Part shown: in pieces, positions 1 through 6,101 of the stretch
Numbering within the stretch: position 1 is the first letter of the stretch
How the letters are laid out: every line of letters begins with the position of its first letter
DNA from: Pseudomonadota bacterium
GTDB taxonomy: Bacteria; Pseudomonadota; Gammaproteobacteria; Burkholderiales; SG8-39
DNA length: 8,065 bases
Assembly (NCBI GenBank): GCA_021847125.1
Contig: JAJZUK010000037.1
Location: 1 to 8,065 of the forward strand
Direction: 5' to 3'
Notes under the pieces: generated by a model
What the model was told of the DNA's origin: nothing
The model's database searches: none
The model's input: the letters and a program-made list of their open reading frames with translations, nothing else
Made by a program: the position numbers and the translations under genes

Positions 1-231
1 GGTCCTGTCGAAGCGGTAGTTCCGCGCCATCGCCTCCGCCTGCACGGCGCGCAGGTAGCTCGCTATCGCGGCGAGGGGATCGGCATGGGCTTGGAAGCGC
101 AGCAGCTGAGGATGGTGGCGATAGCCGGCGGTCTCGCCCTCGAGCACCGCCTGCGCCAGCAGCGCCTCGCGCCACAGCGCGACCAGCCCCTTGGGGTCGA
201 GATATTTCGGGTGCAAGGTCCAAAGGCGCAT
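1..231 (-). CDS. Pyrimidine-dimer DNA glycosylase (endonuclease V-like), N-terminal part
   Basis: Translating the minus strand from ATG at 231 gives 77 codons open to the window edge, so the 3' end is missing. The protein begins MRLWTLHPKYLDPKGLVALW and continues with WREALLAQAVLEG, then GYRHHPQLLRF and a YLRAV...EA...YRFD stretch. This pattern matches the bacterial proteins annotated as pyrimidine dimer DNA glycosylase/endonuclease V (Pfam Pyr_excise, the family of phage T4 DenV). Such enzymes excise UV-induced cyclobutane pyrimidine dimers and nick the abasic site. Whether the bacterial branch has this activity is a family-level inference, since I cannot check the catalytic residues beyond this fragment. 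The start lies 30 bases after the rubredoxin stop on the same strand, so the two are probably co-transcribed. No clear Shine-Dalgarno precedes the ATG, but conservation begins right at this Met, which supports the start. Confidence 0.75.
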   Translation of the reverse strand, partial: MRLWTLHPKYLDPKGLVALWREALLAQAVLEGETAGYRHHPQLLRFQAHADPLAAIASYLRAVQAEAMARNYRFDRT

Positions 232-261
232 GCGGCTGGGCAGGCGAATCGCGATGGCCGG

Positions 262-453
262 CTAGATTTCCACCATCTCGAAATCTTCCTTGCGCGCGCC
301 GCATTCGGGACAGGTCCAGTTGATGGGCACGTCTTCCCAGCGCGTTCCAGGAGCTATACCCTCATCCGGAACGCCGGCGGCCTCGCCGTAGATGTAGCCG
401 CAGATCAGGCACATCCAGGTCTTGAATTCGGTGCTGGGCGTTGCGGCTGTCAT
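262..453 (-). CDS. Rubredoxin
   Basis: A 63-residue protein with the two rubredoxin iron-binding knuckles, C15-L-I-C18-G and C48-P-E-C51-G. The four Cys bind a single Fe in an Fe(SCys)4 site, and the protein acts as a small cytoplasmic one-electron carrier. Between the knuckles is the typical GIAPGTRWEDVPINWTCPEC segment, with the aromatic residues that pack around the iron (Y20, W39, W46). The protein ends with the common KEDFEMVEI tail. Length is normal for the family, with a short N-terminal extension (residues 1-11) before the conserved TWMCLICG. The ATG at 453 has GAGG only 2 bases upstream, too close for a good ribosome site, so the exact start is uncertain; the next Met (M14) would remove the residues before the first Cys. 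It is divergent from thiD and upstream of the DNA glycosylase gene. Its redox partner is not in the window. Confidence 0.95.
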   Translation of the reverse strand: MTAATPSTEFKTWMCLICGYIYGEAAGVPDEGIAPGTRWEDVPINWTCPECGARKEDFEMVEI

Positions 454-504
454 ATCCTCGGTCTGGGTTTGGGTTAAAATAGCGCCGCATCTTACCCTGT
501 TGCC
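454..504. promoter_or_regulatory. Divergent promoter region, rubredoxin / thiD
   Basis: This 51-base gap separates the two start codons, so both promoters must lie in or near it, possibly reaching into the coding ends. On the plus strand TAAAAT at 475-480 matches the sigma70 -10 box at 5 of 6 positions and would place a start site about 15-20 bases before the thiD ATG. I cannot find a convincing -35 box at the right distance. On the minus strand TATTTT (483-478) is a weak -10 candidate for rubredoxin. There is no room for a TPP riboswitch and I see no THI-box-like sequence. Confidence 0.3.
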
Positions 505-1365
505 ATGTCTAGTTCCAGCATGGCGCCGACCATGCCCTCCTCACTGCCTCCGATCGTTCTCAGCTTCGCCGCCGCGGATCCCACCGGCGGTGCCGGCATC
601 CAGGCCGATTTGCTCACGCTGTCGAGCATGGGCTGCCACGCCCTGACCGTGGTCACCGCGATTACGGTGCAGGACACGGCCGGGATCGAGGACGTGCTGC
701 CGATCGATGCCGACTGGGTCAGCGACCAGGCGCGCGTGCTGCTCGAAGACATGCCGGTGGCGGCGTTCAAGATCGGCCTGGTGGGCAGCGTGGAGAATTG
801 CGCCGCCATTGCCGAGGTGGTTTCGGACTACCCCGACGTGCCGCTGATTCTGGATCCGGTGCTCGCCTCCGGCCGCGGCGACGAGTTGGCGACCGAGGAA
901 ATGATCGAGGCCATGCGCGAAATGCTGATTCCGCAGACCACCATCATCACGCCGAACAGCCTCGAAGCAAGGCGTCTGGCCGACGATGGCGGCGACGAGG
1001 AACGCTCGCTGGAGGACTGCGCCAAGCGTATCCTGGAGATGGGCTGCGAGTACGTGCTGATCACGGGCACGCACGAAAATACGCCGCAAGTGATCAATAC
1101 GCTCTACGGTGCGCAGGGTGTGATCCGGAGCGACAGCTGGCAGCGCTTGCCCGGCAGCTATCACGGTTCGGGCTGCACCCTGGCTTCGGCCATCGCCGCC
1201 ACGCTCGCCAACGGCCTGGACATTCCCGAAGCCGTGCGCGAGGCGCAGGAATACACCTGGCAGACGCTGAACTCCGGTTTCCGCCCGGGCATGGGGCAGC
1301 ACATTCCCGACCGTTTCTTCTGGGCGCGCGAAGCCGAGGGCGACGGGAACAAGCCGGAGGACTGA
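505..1365 (+). CDS. thiD: Hydroxymethylpyrimidine/phosphomethylpyrimidine kinase
   Basis: A 286-residue ribokinase-fold kinase that converts HMP or HMP-phosphate to HMP-pyrophosphate, the pyrimidine half of thiamine. Seen in the sequence: the substrate-binding DPTGGAGIQAD segment (25-35), GCHALTVVTAITVQ (43-56), FKIGLVGS (88-95), DPVLASGRG (117-125), IITPNSLEA, and the anion-hole motif GSGC with the likely catalytic C224 followed by TLASAIAATLANG. Residues after about 270 form a charged tail (REAEGDGNKPED). The stretch after DPV differs from the DPVMVAKSG typical of enterobacterial ThiD, though I recall similar forms in betaproteobacteria. Three Met codons (1, 6 and 10) precede the conserved LPPIVLSFAA, and none has a Shine-Dalgarno, so the start could be 505, 520 or 532. 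It is first gene of thiD-thiE-hemL; the next gene starts 3 bases after its stop. Confidence 0.93.
   Translation: MSSSSMAPTMPSSLPPIVLSFAAADPTGGAGIQADLLTLSSMGCHALTVVTAITVQDTAGIEDVLPIDADWVSDQARVLLEDMPVAAFKIGLVGSVENCAAIAEVVSDYPDVPLILDPVLASGRGDELATEEMIEAMREMLIPQTTIITPNSLEARRLADDGGDEERSLEDCAKRILEMGCEYVLITGTHENTPQVINTLYGAQGVIRSDSWQRLPGSYHGSGCTLASAIAATLANGLDIPEAVREAQEYTWQTLNSGFRPGMGQHIPDRFFWAREAEGDGNKPED
1356..1360 (+). promoter_or_regulatory. Ribosome binding site of thiE
   Basis: GGAGG lies inside the last codons of thiD, 8 bases before the GTG at 1369. It is the best Shine-Dalgarno in the left block and decides the GTG as the thiE start. Confidence 0.75.
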
Positions 1366-1368
1366 GGC

Positions 1369-2007
1369 GTGCAGCGCAAACTCGCGGGACTCTACGCGAT
1401 CACGCCGGATGAACCGCGCAGCGACATCTTGCTGCGCAAGGTCGGCCAGGCGCTAGTCGGCGGGGCCGCGGCGCTGCAATACCGCAACAAGTCTGCCACA
1501 GCCGAGCTGAAACTCGAACAGGGGCGCGCCTTGGCCGCTTTGTGCCGCGCCGCGGGCGCAACCTTCATCGTCAACGACGATGTCGCACTGGCGCTGGCGC
1601 TCGATGCCGACGGCGTGCACCTCGGCGCGGAGGACGGAGACCTGCACGAGGCGCGGCGCCGCCTGGGGCCGGGCAAGCTGCTTGGCACTTCCTGTTACGA
1701 CCGCATTGAGCTGGCCGCGGCCGCGGTGCAGGCGGGCGTGGATTACCTGGCTTTCGGCAGCGTGTTCAGCTCCGTCACCAAACCCGCCGCAGTGCGCGCG
1801 CCGCTCGCGCTATTCGCCGAGGCCGAGCGGCGCTTCGGCCTGCCGCTGGTGGCGATCGGCGGCATAAACCTGCAAAATGCGGCTCAGGTGTTTGCCGCCG
1901 GCGCCGATGCCGTCGCCGTGATCAGCGCCGTGTTCGACGCGGGCGATATCGCCGAGTGCGCGGCTGCCTTTACCCGAATTTATCAACAACAGCGGATCGA
2001 ACGATGA
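1369..2007 (+). CDS. thiE: Thiamine-phosphate synthase
   Basis: A 212-residue TIM-barrel enzyme that joins HMP-pyrophosphate (made by ThiD) to the thiazole phosphate, giving thiamine monophosphate and pyrophosphate. Family motifs appear in order: GLYAITP (7-13), ALQYRNK (35-41; Q37, R39 and K41 fit the pyrophosphate-binding QxRxK), [10 protein letters not shown] (66-75), DADGVHLG (79-86), [21 protein letters not shown] (the family's G-x-F-x-T/S-x-TK loop), and LVAIGGIN near the phosphate site, followed by [12 protein letters not shown]. Length is normal for the stand-alone form. The start is GTG, chosen because of the GGAGG 8 bases upstream. The stop codon overlaps the hemL start in ATGA (2004-2007), implying translational coupling. 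No thiazole branch gene (thiG, thiS, thiO) or thiC is in the window. Confidence 0.95.
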   Translation: MQRKLAGLYAITPDEPRSDILLRKVGQALVGGAAALQYRNKSATAELKLEQGRALAALCRAAGATFIVNDDVALALALDADGVHLGAEDGDLHEARRRLGPGKLLGTSCYDRIELAAAAVQAGVDYLAFGSVFSSVTKPAAVRAPLALFAEAERRFGLPLVAIGGINLQNAAQVFAAGADAVAVISAVFDAGDIAECAAAFTRIYQQQRIER

Positions 2008-3284
2008 GCAACGAGTCTTTGTTTGCGCGGGCCCAGCAATTCATTCCCGCCGGGGTCAATTCTCCGGTGCGGGCGTTTCGAGCCGTGGGCGGCGCGCCGC
2101 GCTTCATCGCGCGCGGTGAAGGTGCCTGCATGTGGGACACCGAAGGCCGGCGCTATATCGACTACATCGGCTCATGGGGAGCGATGGTGGCAGGCCATGC
2201 GCATCCCGAGGTAGTGGCGGCTGTGTGCGCAGCCGCAAAGAAAGGCTTGTCATTCGGCGCGCCGACCGAAGCCGAGATCGAAATGGCCGAGCTCCTGTGC
2301 AAGCTGCTGCCGGGCATGGAACTGGTGCGCCTGGTGAGTTCGGGCACCGAGGCCACGATGACCGCACTGCGCCTGGCGCGCGGCTACACCGGCCGCAACC
2401 GCGTGGTCAAATTCGAAGGCTGCTATCACGGCCATGCCGACAGCCTGCTGGTGAAAGCGGGCTCCGGCGCGCTTACCTTTGGCCAGCCGAGCTCCTCCGG
2501 CGTGCCGCCTCAGGTCGCCGCCGATACCCTGGTGCTCGATTACAACGATGCCGCGCAGCTCGAGCGCTGCTTCGCCGAGAACGGCAAGGACATTGCCGCC
2601 GTGATCCTGGAGCCGGTGGTAGGCAACATGAACCTGGTCGCGCCCAAGCCCGAATTCCTGCGCAGCCTGCGCGCCCTCTGCAGCAAGCACGGCGCGGTGC
2701 TGATCTTGGACGAAGTAATGACCGGCTTTCGCGTGGGCCCGACCGGCGCGCAGGGGCATTACGGCATCGAGCCGGACCTCACCACGCTGGGCAAGGTCAT
2801 CGGCGGCGGCATGCCGGTCGGCGCTTTCGGCGGACGGCGCGAGATCATGCAGAAAATCGCCCCGCTGGGGCCGGTCTATCAGGCCGGCACGCTGTCGGGC
2901 AATCCGGTGGCGGTGGCGGCCGGCCTGGCGACCTTGAAGCTGGTGCAGGCCCCCGGCTTCTACGAGAAATTAGGCGCCAATACGCTGGCCTTGACCGAAG
3001 GTCTGGCTGCGGCGGCGAAAAAGCACGGCGTGGTGTTCTCGGCACAGGCCATCGGCGGTATGTTCGGCATCTATTTCCGCGCCAGCGCCCCGCAAAGCTT
3101 CGCCGAAGTCATGCAATGCGACAAGGAAGCGTTCAACCGGTTCTTTCACGCGATGCTCGAGCGCGGCGTGCACTTCGCGCCTTCGGCCTATGAGGCCGGA
3201 TTCGTTTCCGCGGCACACAGCGCGCAGGACATCGCGGCGACCGTCAGCGCGGCCGAAGCGGTGTTCGCCGCGATGGGCAAATAA
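2004..3284 (+). CDS. hemL: Glutamate-1-semialdehyde 2,1-aminomutase
   Basis: A 426-residue PLP-dependent class III aminotransferase that isomerises glutamate-1-semialdehyde to 5-aminolevulinate, the last step of the C5 route to haem. Seen: N-terminal [13 protein letters not shown]; a [13 protein letters not shown] segment; the cofactor phosphate loop [16 protein letters not shown] beginning at S112; the CYHGHAD motif (140-146); the PLP-pyridine aspartate in DEVMTGFR (D236); and the Schiff-base lysine K264 in [17 protein letters not shown], followed by [12 protein letters not shown]. The C-terminus carries [20 protein letters not shown]. Length equals that of the E. coli enzyme. The ATG at 2004 overlaps the thiE stop; an in-frame upstream GTG at 1956 would add 16 unconserved residues inside thiE and is disfavoured. 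Only a weak AGCGGA precedes the start, so it is probably translationally coupled to thiE. The gene ends the operon. Confidence 0.97.
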   Translation: MSNESLFARAQQFIPAGVNSPVRAFRAVGGAPRFIARGEGACMWDTEGRRYIDYIGSWGAMVAGHAHPEVVAAVCAAAKKGLSFGAPTEAEIEMAELLCKLLPGMELVRLVSSGTEATMTALRLARGYTGRNRVVKFEGCYHGHADSLLVKAGSGALTFGQPSSSGVPPQVAADTLVLDYNDAAQLERCFAENGKDIAAVILEPVVGNMNLVAPKPEFLRSLRALCSKHGAVLILDEVMTGFRVGPTGAQGHYGIEPDLTTLGKVIGGGMPVGAFGGRREIMQKIAPLGPVYQAGTLSGNPVAVAAGLATLKLVQAPGFYEKLGANTLALTEGLAAAAKKHGVVFSAQAIGGMFGIYFRASAPQSFAEVMQCDKEAFNRFFHAMLERGVHFAPSAYEAGFVSAAHSAQDIAATVSAAEAVFAAMGK

Positions 3285-3287
3285 GCG

Positions 3288-3308
3288 GCAGCGCCTGCCT
3301 GGCGCTGC
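3288..3308. terminator. Hairpin in the hemL/mscL convergent gap
   Basis: GCAGCGCC (3288-3295), loop TGCCT, GGCGCTGC (3301-3308): a perfect 8-base stem with a 5-base loop filling almost the whole 26-base gap between the two stop codons. As DNA it can serve both directions. The plus side has no T run after it; on the minus side the stem is followed by CGCTTATTT, which is weakly T-rich. It is therefore a probable shared terminator or 3'-end stabiliser, not a canonical intrinsic terminator. Confidence 0.5.
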
Positions 3309-3310
3309 GC

Positions 3311-3736
3311 TCAGCGCGCTTTGAGGTTGTCGCGGATTTCGCGCAGCAGCTTCACGTCCTCCGGCTCCGCCGGAGCCGGCGCAGGGGCCGGCGGCTCGGC
3401 GCGCTTCAGCTTGTTGATCCAGCGCACCAGCATGAAAATGATGAACGCGAGGATGACGAAGTTGCTGGCGATGGTCAGAAAGTTGCCGTAGGCGAATACC
3501 GGCACGCCCGCCTTCTTCACCGCTTCCAGCGTCATCGCCGTGCCCGGCGGTATTTCCTTGAGCGCGAAGAAGTAGTTGGAAAAATCCAGGCCGCCCAGTA
3601 TGCGGCCGATCACCGGCATGATCAGATCGTTCACTATGGAATCGACGATCTTGCCGAAGGCTGCGCCGATGATCACGCCTACGGCCAGGTCCATTACGTT
3701 GCCCTTGAGTGCAAATTCCTTGAATTCTTTCAGCAT
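3311..3736 (-). CDS. mscL: Large-conductance mechanosensitive channel
   Basis: A 141-residue inner-membrane protein that forms a pentameric pore opened by membrane tension, releasing solutes on sudden hypo-osmotic shock. The N-terminus [20 protein letters not shown] and the pore-lining [20 protein letters not shown] (TM1 about 15-43) are nearly those of E. coli MscL. A periplasmic loop (about 50-76) follows, then TM2 (about 79-105, [19 protein letters not shown]), the basic INKLKR, a Pro/Ala linker (114-125) and the C-terminal bundle helix [18 protein letters not shown]. Length is typical. The ribosome site AAGGA (3750-3746) lies 9 bases before the ATG. Convergent with hemL and divergent from the transporter gene, it looks like a single-gene unit. 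Confidence 0.98.
   Translation of the reverse strand: MLKEFKEFALKGNVMDLAVGVIIGAAFGKIVDSIVNDLIMPVIGRILGGLDFSNYFFALKEIPPGTAMTLEAVKKAGVPVFAYGNFLTIASNFVILAFIIFMLVRWINKLKRAEPPAPAPAPAEPEDVKLLREIRDNLKAR
3361..3379. repeat. GC-rich palindrome within mscL linker
   Basis: CCGGCTCCG (3361-3369), one C, then CGGAGCCGG (3371-3379): perfect 9-base arms around a single base. As RNA it can fold as a 7-base stem (CCGGCTC/GAGCCGG) with a 5-base loop. It sits in the codons of the Pro/Ala-rich linker of MscL, so protein composition may explain part of it. Confidence 0.6.
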
Positions 3737-3986
3737 GGTTCGGTTTCCTTTGCGCTGATAAGGTCAAAAATTCCACAGCCGCGGCAGGCGCCGCGCGCGG
3801 GAGTGACGATCGCACACAGCCGCGGCGATAGCAAGAACAGCGTCGCCAGGCCGAGGAATATGAAAGATCCGCCGCCGTCGCTTACCGCCGTGATCCCGAC
3901 GCTGGAGCCCGGCGCCGGGTCGCGGCCGATTCTAGGCCCTAGCAACCGGGTTATGATTGCAAAACCGGTTTCTGGGCTGTTCCTCC
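3737..3986. other. Divergent intergenic spacer mscL / transporter
   Basis: This 250-base stretch has no gene I can support. The end next to mscL holds the mscL ribosome site. The middle (3820-3885, minus strand) translates to a glycine-serine-then-hydrophobic stretch that resembles a protein-sorting signal, treated as a finding. The part next to the transporter (3932-3971) is rich in short palindromes and contains TATGAT (3952-3957), a 5-of-6 match to a -10 box on the plus strand, about 30 bases before the transporter ATG. I see no good -35 partner. Confidence 0.5.
3932..3971. promoter_or_regulatory. Clustered palindromes before the transporter gene, possible operator
   Basis: Three short dyads follow one another: CTAGG-C-CCTAG (3932-3942), AACC-G-GGTT (3944-3952) and AAACCGGTTT (3962-3971). 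The last two share the AACCGG/CCGGTT half-sites with centres about 18-19 bases apart, roughly two helical turns less a few bases, and they flank the candidate -10 TATGAT (3952-3957). This arrangement suits a dimeric repressor. The palindromes are read directly; the regulatory role is inference. Confidence 0.35.
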
Positions 3987-5291
3987 ATGGCTGAAGCACG
4001 TGCACGCAGTGGACTCTCGACAGATGCAGGCCCGCTGGAAATCTGGGCCTGGGCGATGTACGACTTCGCCAACTCGGGCTATACCACGGTGGTGCTCACG
4101 GCGATATTCAACGCCTACTTCGTCGCGGTCGTGGCGGCCGGCGCGCCCTGGGCCACGTTCGCCTGGACCGCGACCTTGTCGCTCTCGTACGCGCTGGTGA
4201 TCGTCAGCGCGCCCGTGATCGGCGCCTATGCGGATTTGCGCGCCAACAAGAAAAGGCTGCTGCTGGCGAGCACCGCGGGCTGCGTGCTCGGCACCGCGAT
4301 CCTGGCCCTGGCGGGGCCGGGGGATCTGGCGATCGCAGTGCTCGGCGTGGTCGTCTCGAATTTCTTTTTCTGCACCGGCTGCGATCTGATCGCCGCGTTC
4401 CTGCCGGAACTTGCGCGCGGCAGGGATCTGGGCAAGGTATCGGGCTGGGGCTGGAGCCTGGGCTACATCGGCGGTCTGCTTACGCTGGGCGCCTGTCTTG
4501 CCTATGTGTCCTGGGCGCAGGCGGCGGGCGAGAAGGCCGCGCAGTTCGTGCCCGTGACCATGCTCATCACTGCGGGGCTGTTCGCGCTGGCGAGCCTGCC
4601 GACGTTTGCCCTGTTGCGCGAGCGCGCCTTGCCGCAGCCCCTCCCAGCAGGCGTGACCCTGGTGCGCGCGGCGTTCGCGCGCCTCGCCGACACCTTGCGC
4701 CATGCGGCCTTGTATCAGGACCTGCGCCGCTTCCTTTGGTGCATCGTGTTCTATCAAGCCGGGGTGCAGACCGTGATCACGCTTGCTGCAATTTATGCCG
4801 AGCAGGCGATGGGCTTCAATACGCGCGACACGCTGGTGCTGGTGCTGGTGGTCAACGTCACCGCTGCGCTGGGCGCATTTTTCCTCGGCAATGTGCAGGA
4901 CCGCATCGGCCACGTTCCGACCATCGCGCTCACGCTCGCGGGCTGGATCGCGATGGTGCTGATTGCCTGGGTGGCCGACACGCGCCTGCTATTCTGGATC
5001 GCGGCCAATCTCGCCGGACTGTGCCTGGGTGCGTCCCAGTCGGCGGGCCGCGCGCTGGTGGGCTATCTGAGCCCCAAGGCCCGCCGCGCCGAGTTCTTCG
5101 GCCTGTGGGGGCTGGCGACCAACCTGTCCTCCATCCTCGGACCCATTACCTACGGCGCGGTGAGCTGGGTCTCGCAAGGCAACCACCGCCTCGCGATGCT
5201 GATCACCGGCGCGTTCTTCGTGCTCGGACTGCTGATCCTGCACGGTGTCGACGCGCGCCGCGGCCGGCGCGCGGCGCTCAAACGCGCTTGA
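3987..5291 (+). CDS. UMF1-type major facilitator transporter (Atg22-like)
   Basis: A 434-residue inner-membrane protein with about 12 hydrophobic helices. The diagnostic N-terminal segment AMYDFANSGYTTVV (23-36) and the later VSGWGWSLGYIGG (151-163) and ASQSAGRAL...RAEFFGLWG (349-375) are hallmarks of the UMF1 branch of the major facilitator superfamily, related to yeast vacuolar Atg22. GAYADLRANKKR (79-90) is the MFS loop 2-3 motif (G-x-x-x-D with trailing K/R). Yeast Atg22 exports amino acids from the vacuole; the substrate of bacterial members is unknown, so no substrate is assigned. The C-terminus is a basic tail (RRGRRAALKRA). The ATG at 3987 is preferred; an in-frame TTG at 3957 would add 10 residues. 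Neither has a Shine-Dalgarno. It seems to be transcribed alone, with palindromes upstream and a hairpin downstream. Confidence 0.9.
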   Translation: MAEARARSGLSTDAGPLEIWAWAMYDFANSGYTTVVLTAIFNAYFVAVVAAGAPWATFAWTATLSLSYALVIVSAPVIGAYADLRANKKRLLLASTAGCVLGTAILALAGPGDLAIAVLGVVVSNFFFCTGCDLIAAFLPELARGRDLGKVSGWGWSLGYIGGLLTLGACLAYVSWAQAAGEKAAQFVPVTMLITAGLFALASLPTFALLRERALPQPLPAGVTLVRAAFARLADTLRHAALYQDLRRFLWCIVFYQAGVQTVITLAAIYAEQAMGFNTRDTLVLVLVVNVTAALGAFFLGNVQDRIGHVPTIALTLAGWIAMVLIAWVADTRLLFWIAANLAGLCLGASQSAGRALVGYLSPKARRAEFFGLWGLATNLSSILGPITYGAVSWVSQGNHRLAMLITGAFFVLGLLILHGVDARRGRRAALKRA

Positions 5292-5344
5292 GCACTTGGT
5301 AGCCGTCGCAAAATAGATTCGGCAACGGCGCTATATGGGGAAGC

Positions 5345-5369
5345 ATGAGGAGATAGCTCGCCTCATTTT
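5345..5369 (+). terminator. Probable terminator after the transporter gene
   Basis: ATGAGG (5345-5350) pairs with CCTCAT (5361-5366), with two more possible pairs (GA/TC) across an A-G mismatch, and the stem runs into TTTT (5366-5369). An outer pair AAGCAT (5341-5346) / ATGCTT (5377-5382) surrounds it and reaches the mtgA stop codon. The T run is short, so strength is uncertain. It fits the end of the rightward transporter gene, 54 bases past its stop. Confidence 0.5.
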
Positions 5370-5380
5370 GCAACAGATGC

Positions 5381-6100
5381 TTAGGGCAGTTCAGCCGAAG
5401 GCATGCGCGCGTGTATGGTCGCGGCGTAGCGCTGCAGGAATTCGGAGTTGCGGTTGCGCTCGTAATAAAGCGGCCGCGGCAACATCGCCGCCAGCTGCGC
5501 CGCCTGCTCGGAGTTCAAGCCGGCCGCACTCACATTGAAGTAATGCCGCGCCGCGGCTTCGGCGCCGAACACGCCTTCGCCCCACTCCGCCACGTTCAGG
5601 TAGATCTCGAATATGCGTTCTTTGTCCATCAGCGATTCCAGCATCCAGGTGATGACCGCTTCCTGGCCCTTGCGCCAGAGACTCTTCTCGCCGGAAAGAA
5701 ACAGGTTCTTCGCCAATTGCTGGCTGATGGTGGAACCGCCGGCGACCACTCTTCCGCGCCGCTGATTCTTTTCCAGTGCTTTCTGTATGCCTTCCCAGTC
5801 GAAACCGTCGTGCTCGGAGAACTTGGCGTCTTCGGCCACGATGACGGCGCGCTTCAACTCCACGGAGATGCGCCCGTAGCTGATCCAGCGCTGTTGCAGG
5901 TGCGCATTGGGGTTCTTTGCGCGCATGCGCTCCAGCCGCGCCTGCATGAAGCTGGTGCTCTCCGGATTGTGTCCGACCCAATACCAGATATGCGCGGCGA
6001 ACCAGCCCTGGTACAGCAGCAGCGCGATGAACATCACGCCCAGCGTGTAGCTGAACGCCTTCCACAGCGCCAGCAGCGCCCGCCTTATGGCCTCGAGCAT
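5381..6100 (-). CDS. mtgA: Monofunctional peptidoglycan glycosyltransferase
   Basis: A 239-residue GT51 enzyme that polymerises lipid II into glycan strands at the outer face of the inner membrane, without a transpeptidase domain. One N-terminal membrane anchor (about 16-36) follows a basic start (RR at 6-7, K14). The GT51 motifs are all present: EDAKFSEHDGFDW (90-102) with catalytic E90, GGSTISQQLAKNLF (121-134), RKGQEA (143-148) with the second conserved Glu E147, and DKERIFEIYLNVAEWG (159 onward), followed by FGAEAAARHYF. Length and lack of a penicillin-binding domain fit MtgA. The ATG at 6100 is one base after the aroE stop; a longer reading frame to 6244 adds 48 non-membrane residues inside aroE and is rejected. 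No Shine-Dalgarno is visible, so translation probably depends on aroE. Last gene of the tonB-like/aroE/mtgA unit. Confidence 0.96.
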   Translation of the reverse strand: MLEAIRRALLALWKAFSYTLGVMFIALLLYQGWFAAHIWYWVGHNPESTSFMQARLERMRAKNPNAHLQQRWISYGRISVELKRAVIVAEDAKFSEHDGFDWEGIQKALEKNQRRGRVVAGGSTISQQLAKNLFLSGEKSLWRKGQEAVITWMLESLMDKERIFEIYLNVAEWGEGVFGAEAAARHYFNVSAAGLNSEQAAQLAAMLPRPLYYERNRNSEFLQRYAATIHARMPSAELP

Positions 6101-6101
6101 G

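Noticed and set aside
454..504. TPP riboswitch before thiD
   Set aside because: The gap to the rubredoxin gene is 51 bases, shorter than a TPP aptamer, and no THI-box-like segment is visible there.
541..1302. Long minus-strand reading frame opposite thiD (253 codons)
   Set aside because: It lies antisense to a fully conserved kinase, is rich in H, R, G and A as expected from the complement of GC-rich codons, and shows no recognisable domain.
1956..2003. N-terminal extension of HemL from GTG at 1956
   Set aside because: The 16 extra residues lie in thiE, are not conserved in the family, and the ATG at 2004 gives exactly the usual 426-residue enzyme.
2132..3193. 353-codon plus-strand frame inside hemL
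   Set aside because: It is the shifted frame of hemL with an Arg/Gly/Ala-heavy composition and no motif; hemL itself is intact with all catalytic residues.
3730..4005. Minus-strand 91-codon frame spanning the mscL upstream spacer as a real gene
   Set aside because: It would start with GTG inside the transporter gene, end inside mscL and has no ribosome site. Only its central stretch is worth noting, and that is reported as a possible relic.
3951..4913. 320-codon minus-strand frame opposite the transporter
   Set aside because: It consists of R-, H-, Q- and A-rich sequence mirroring hydrophobic codons of the transporter, which is clearly the real gene.
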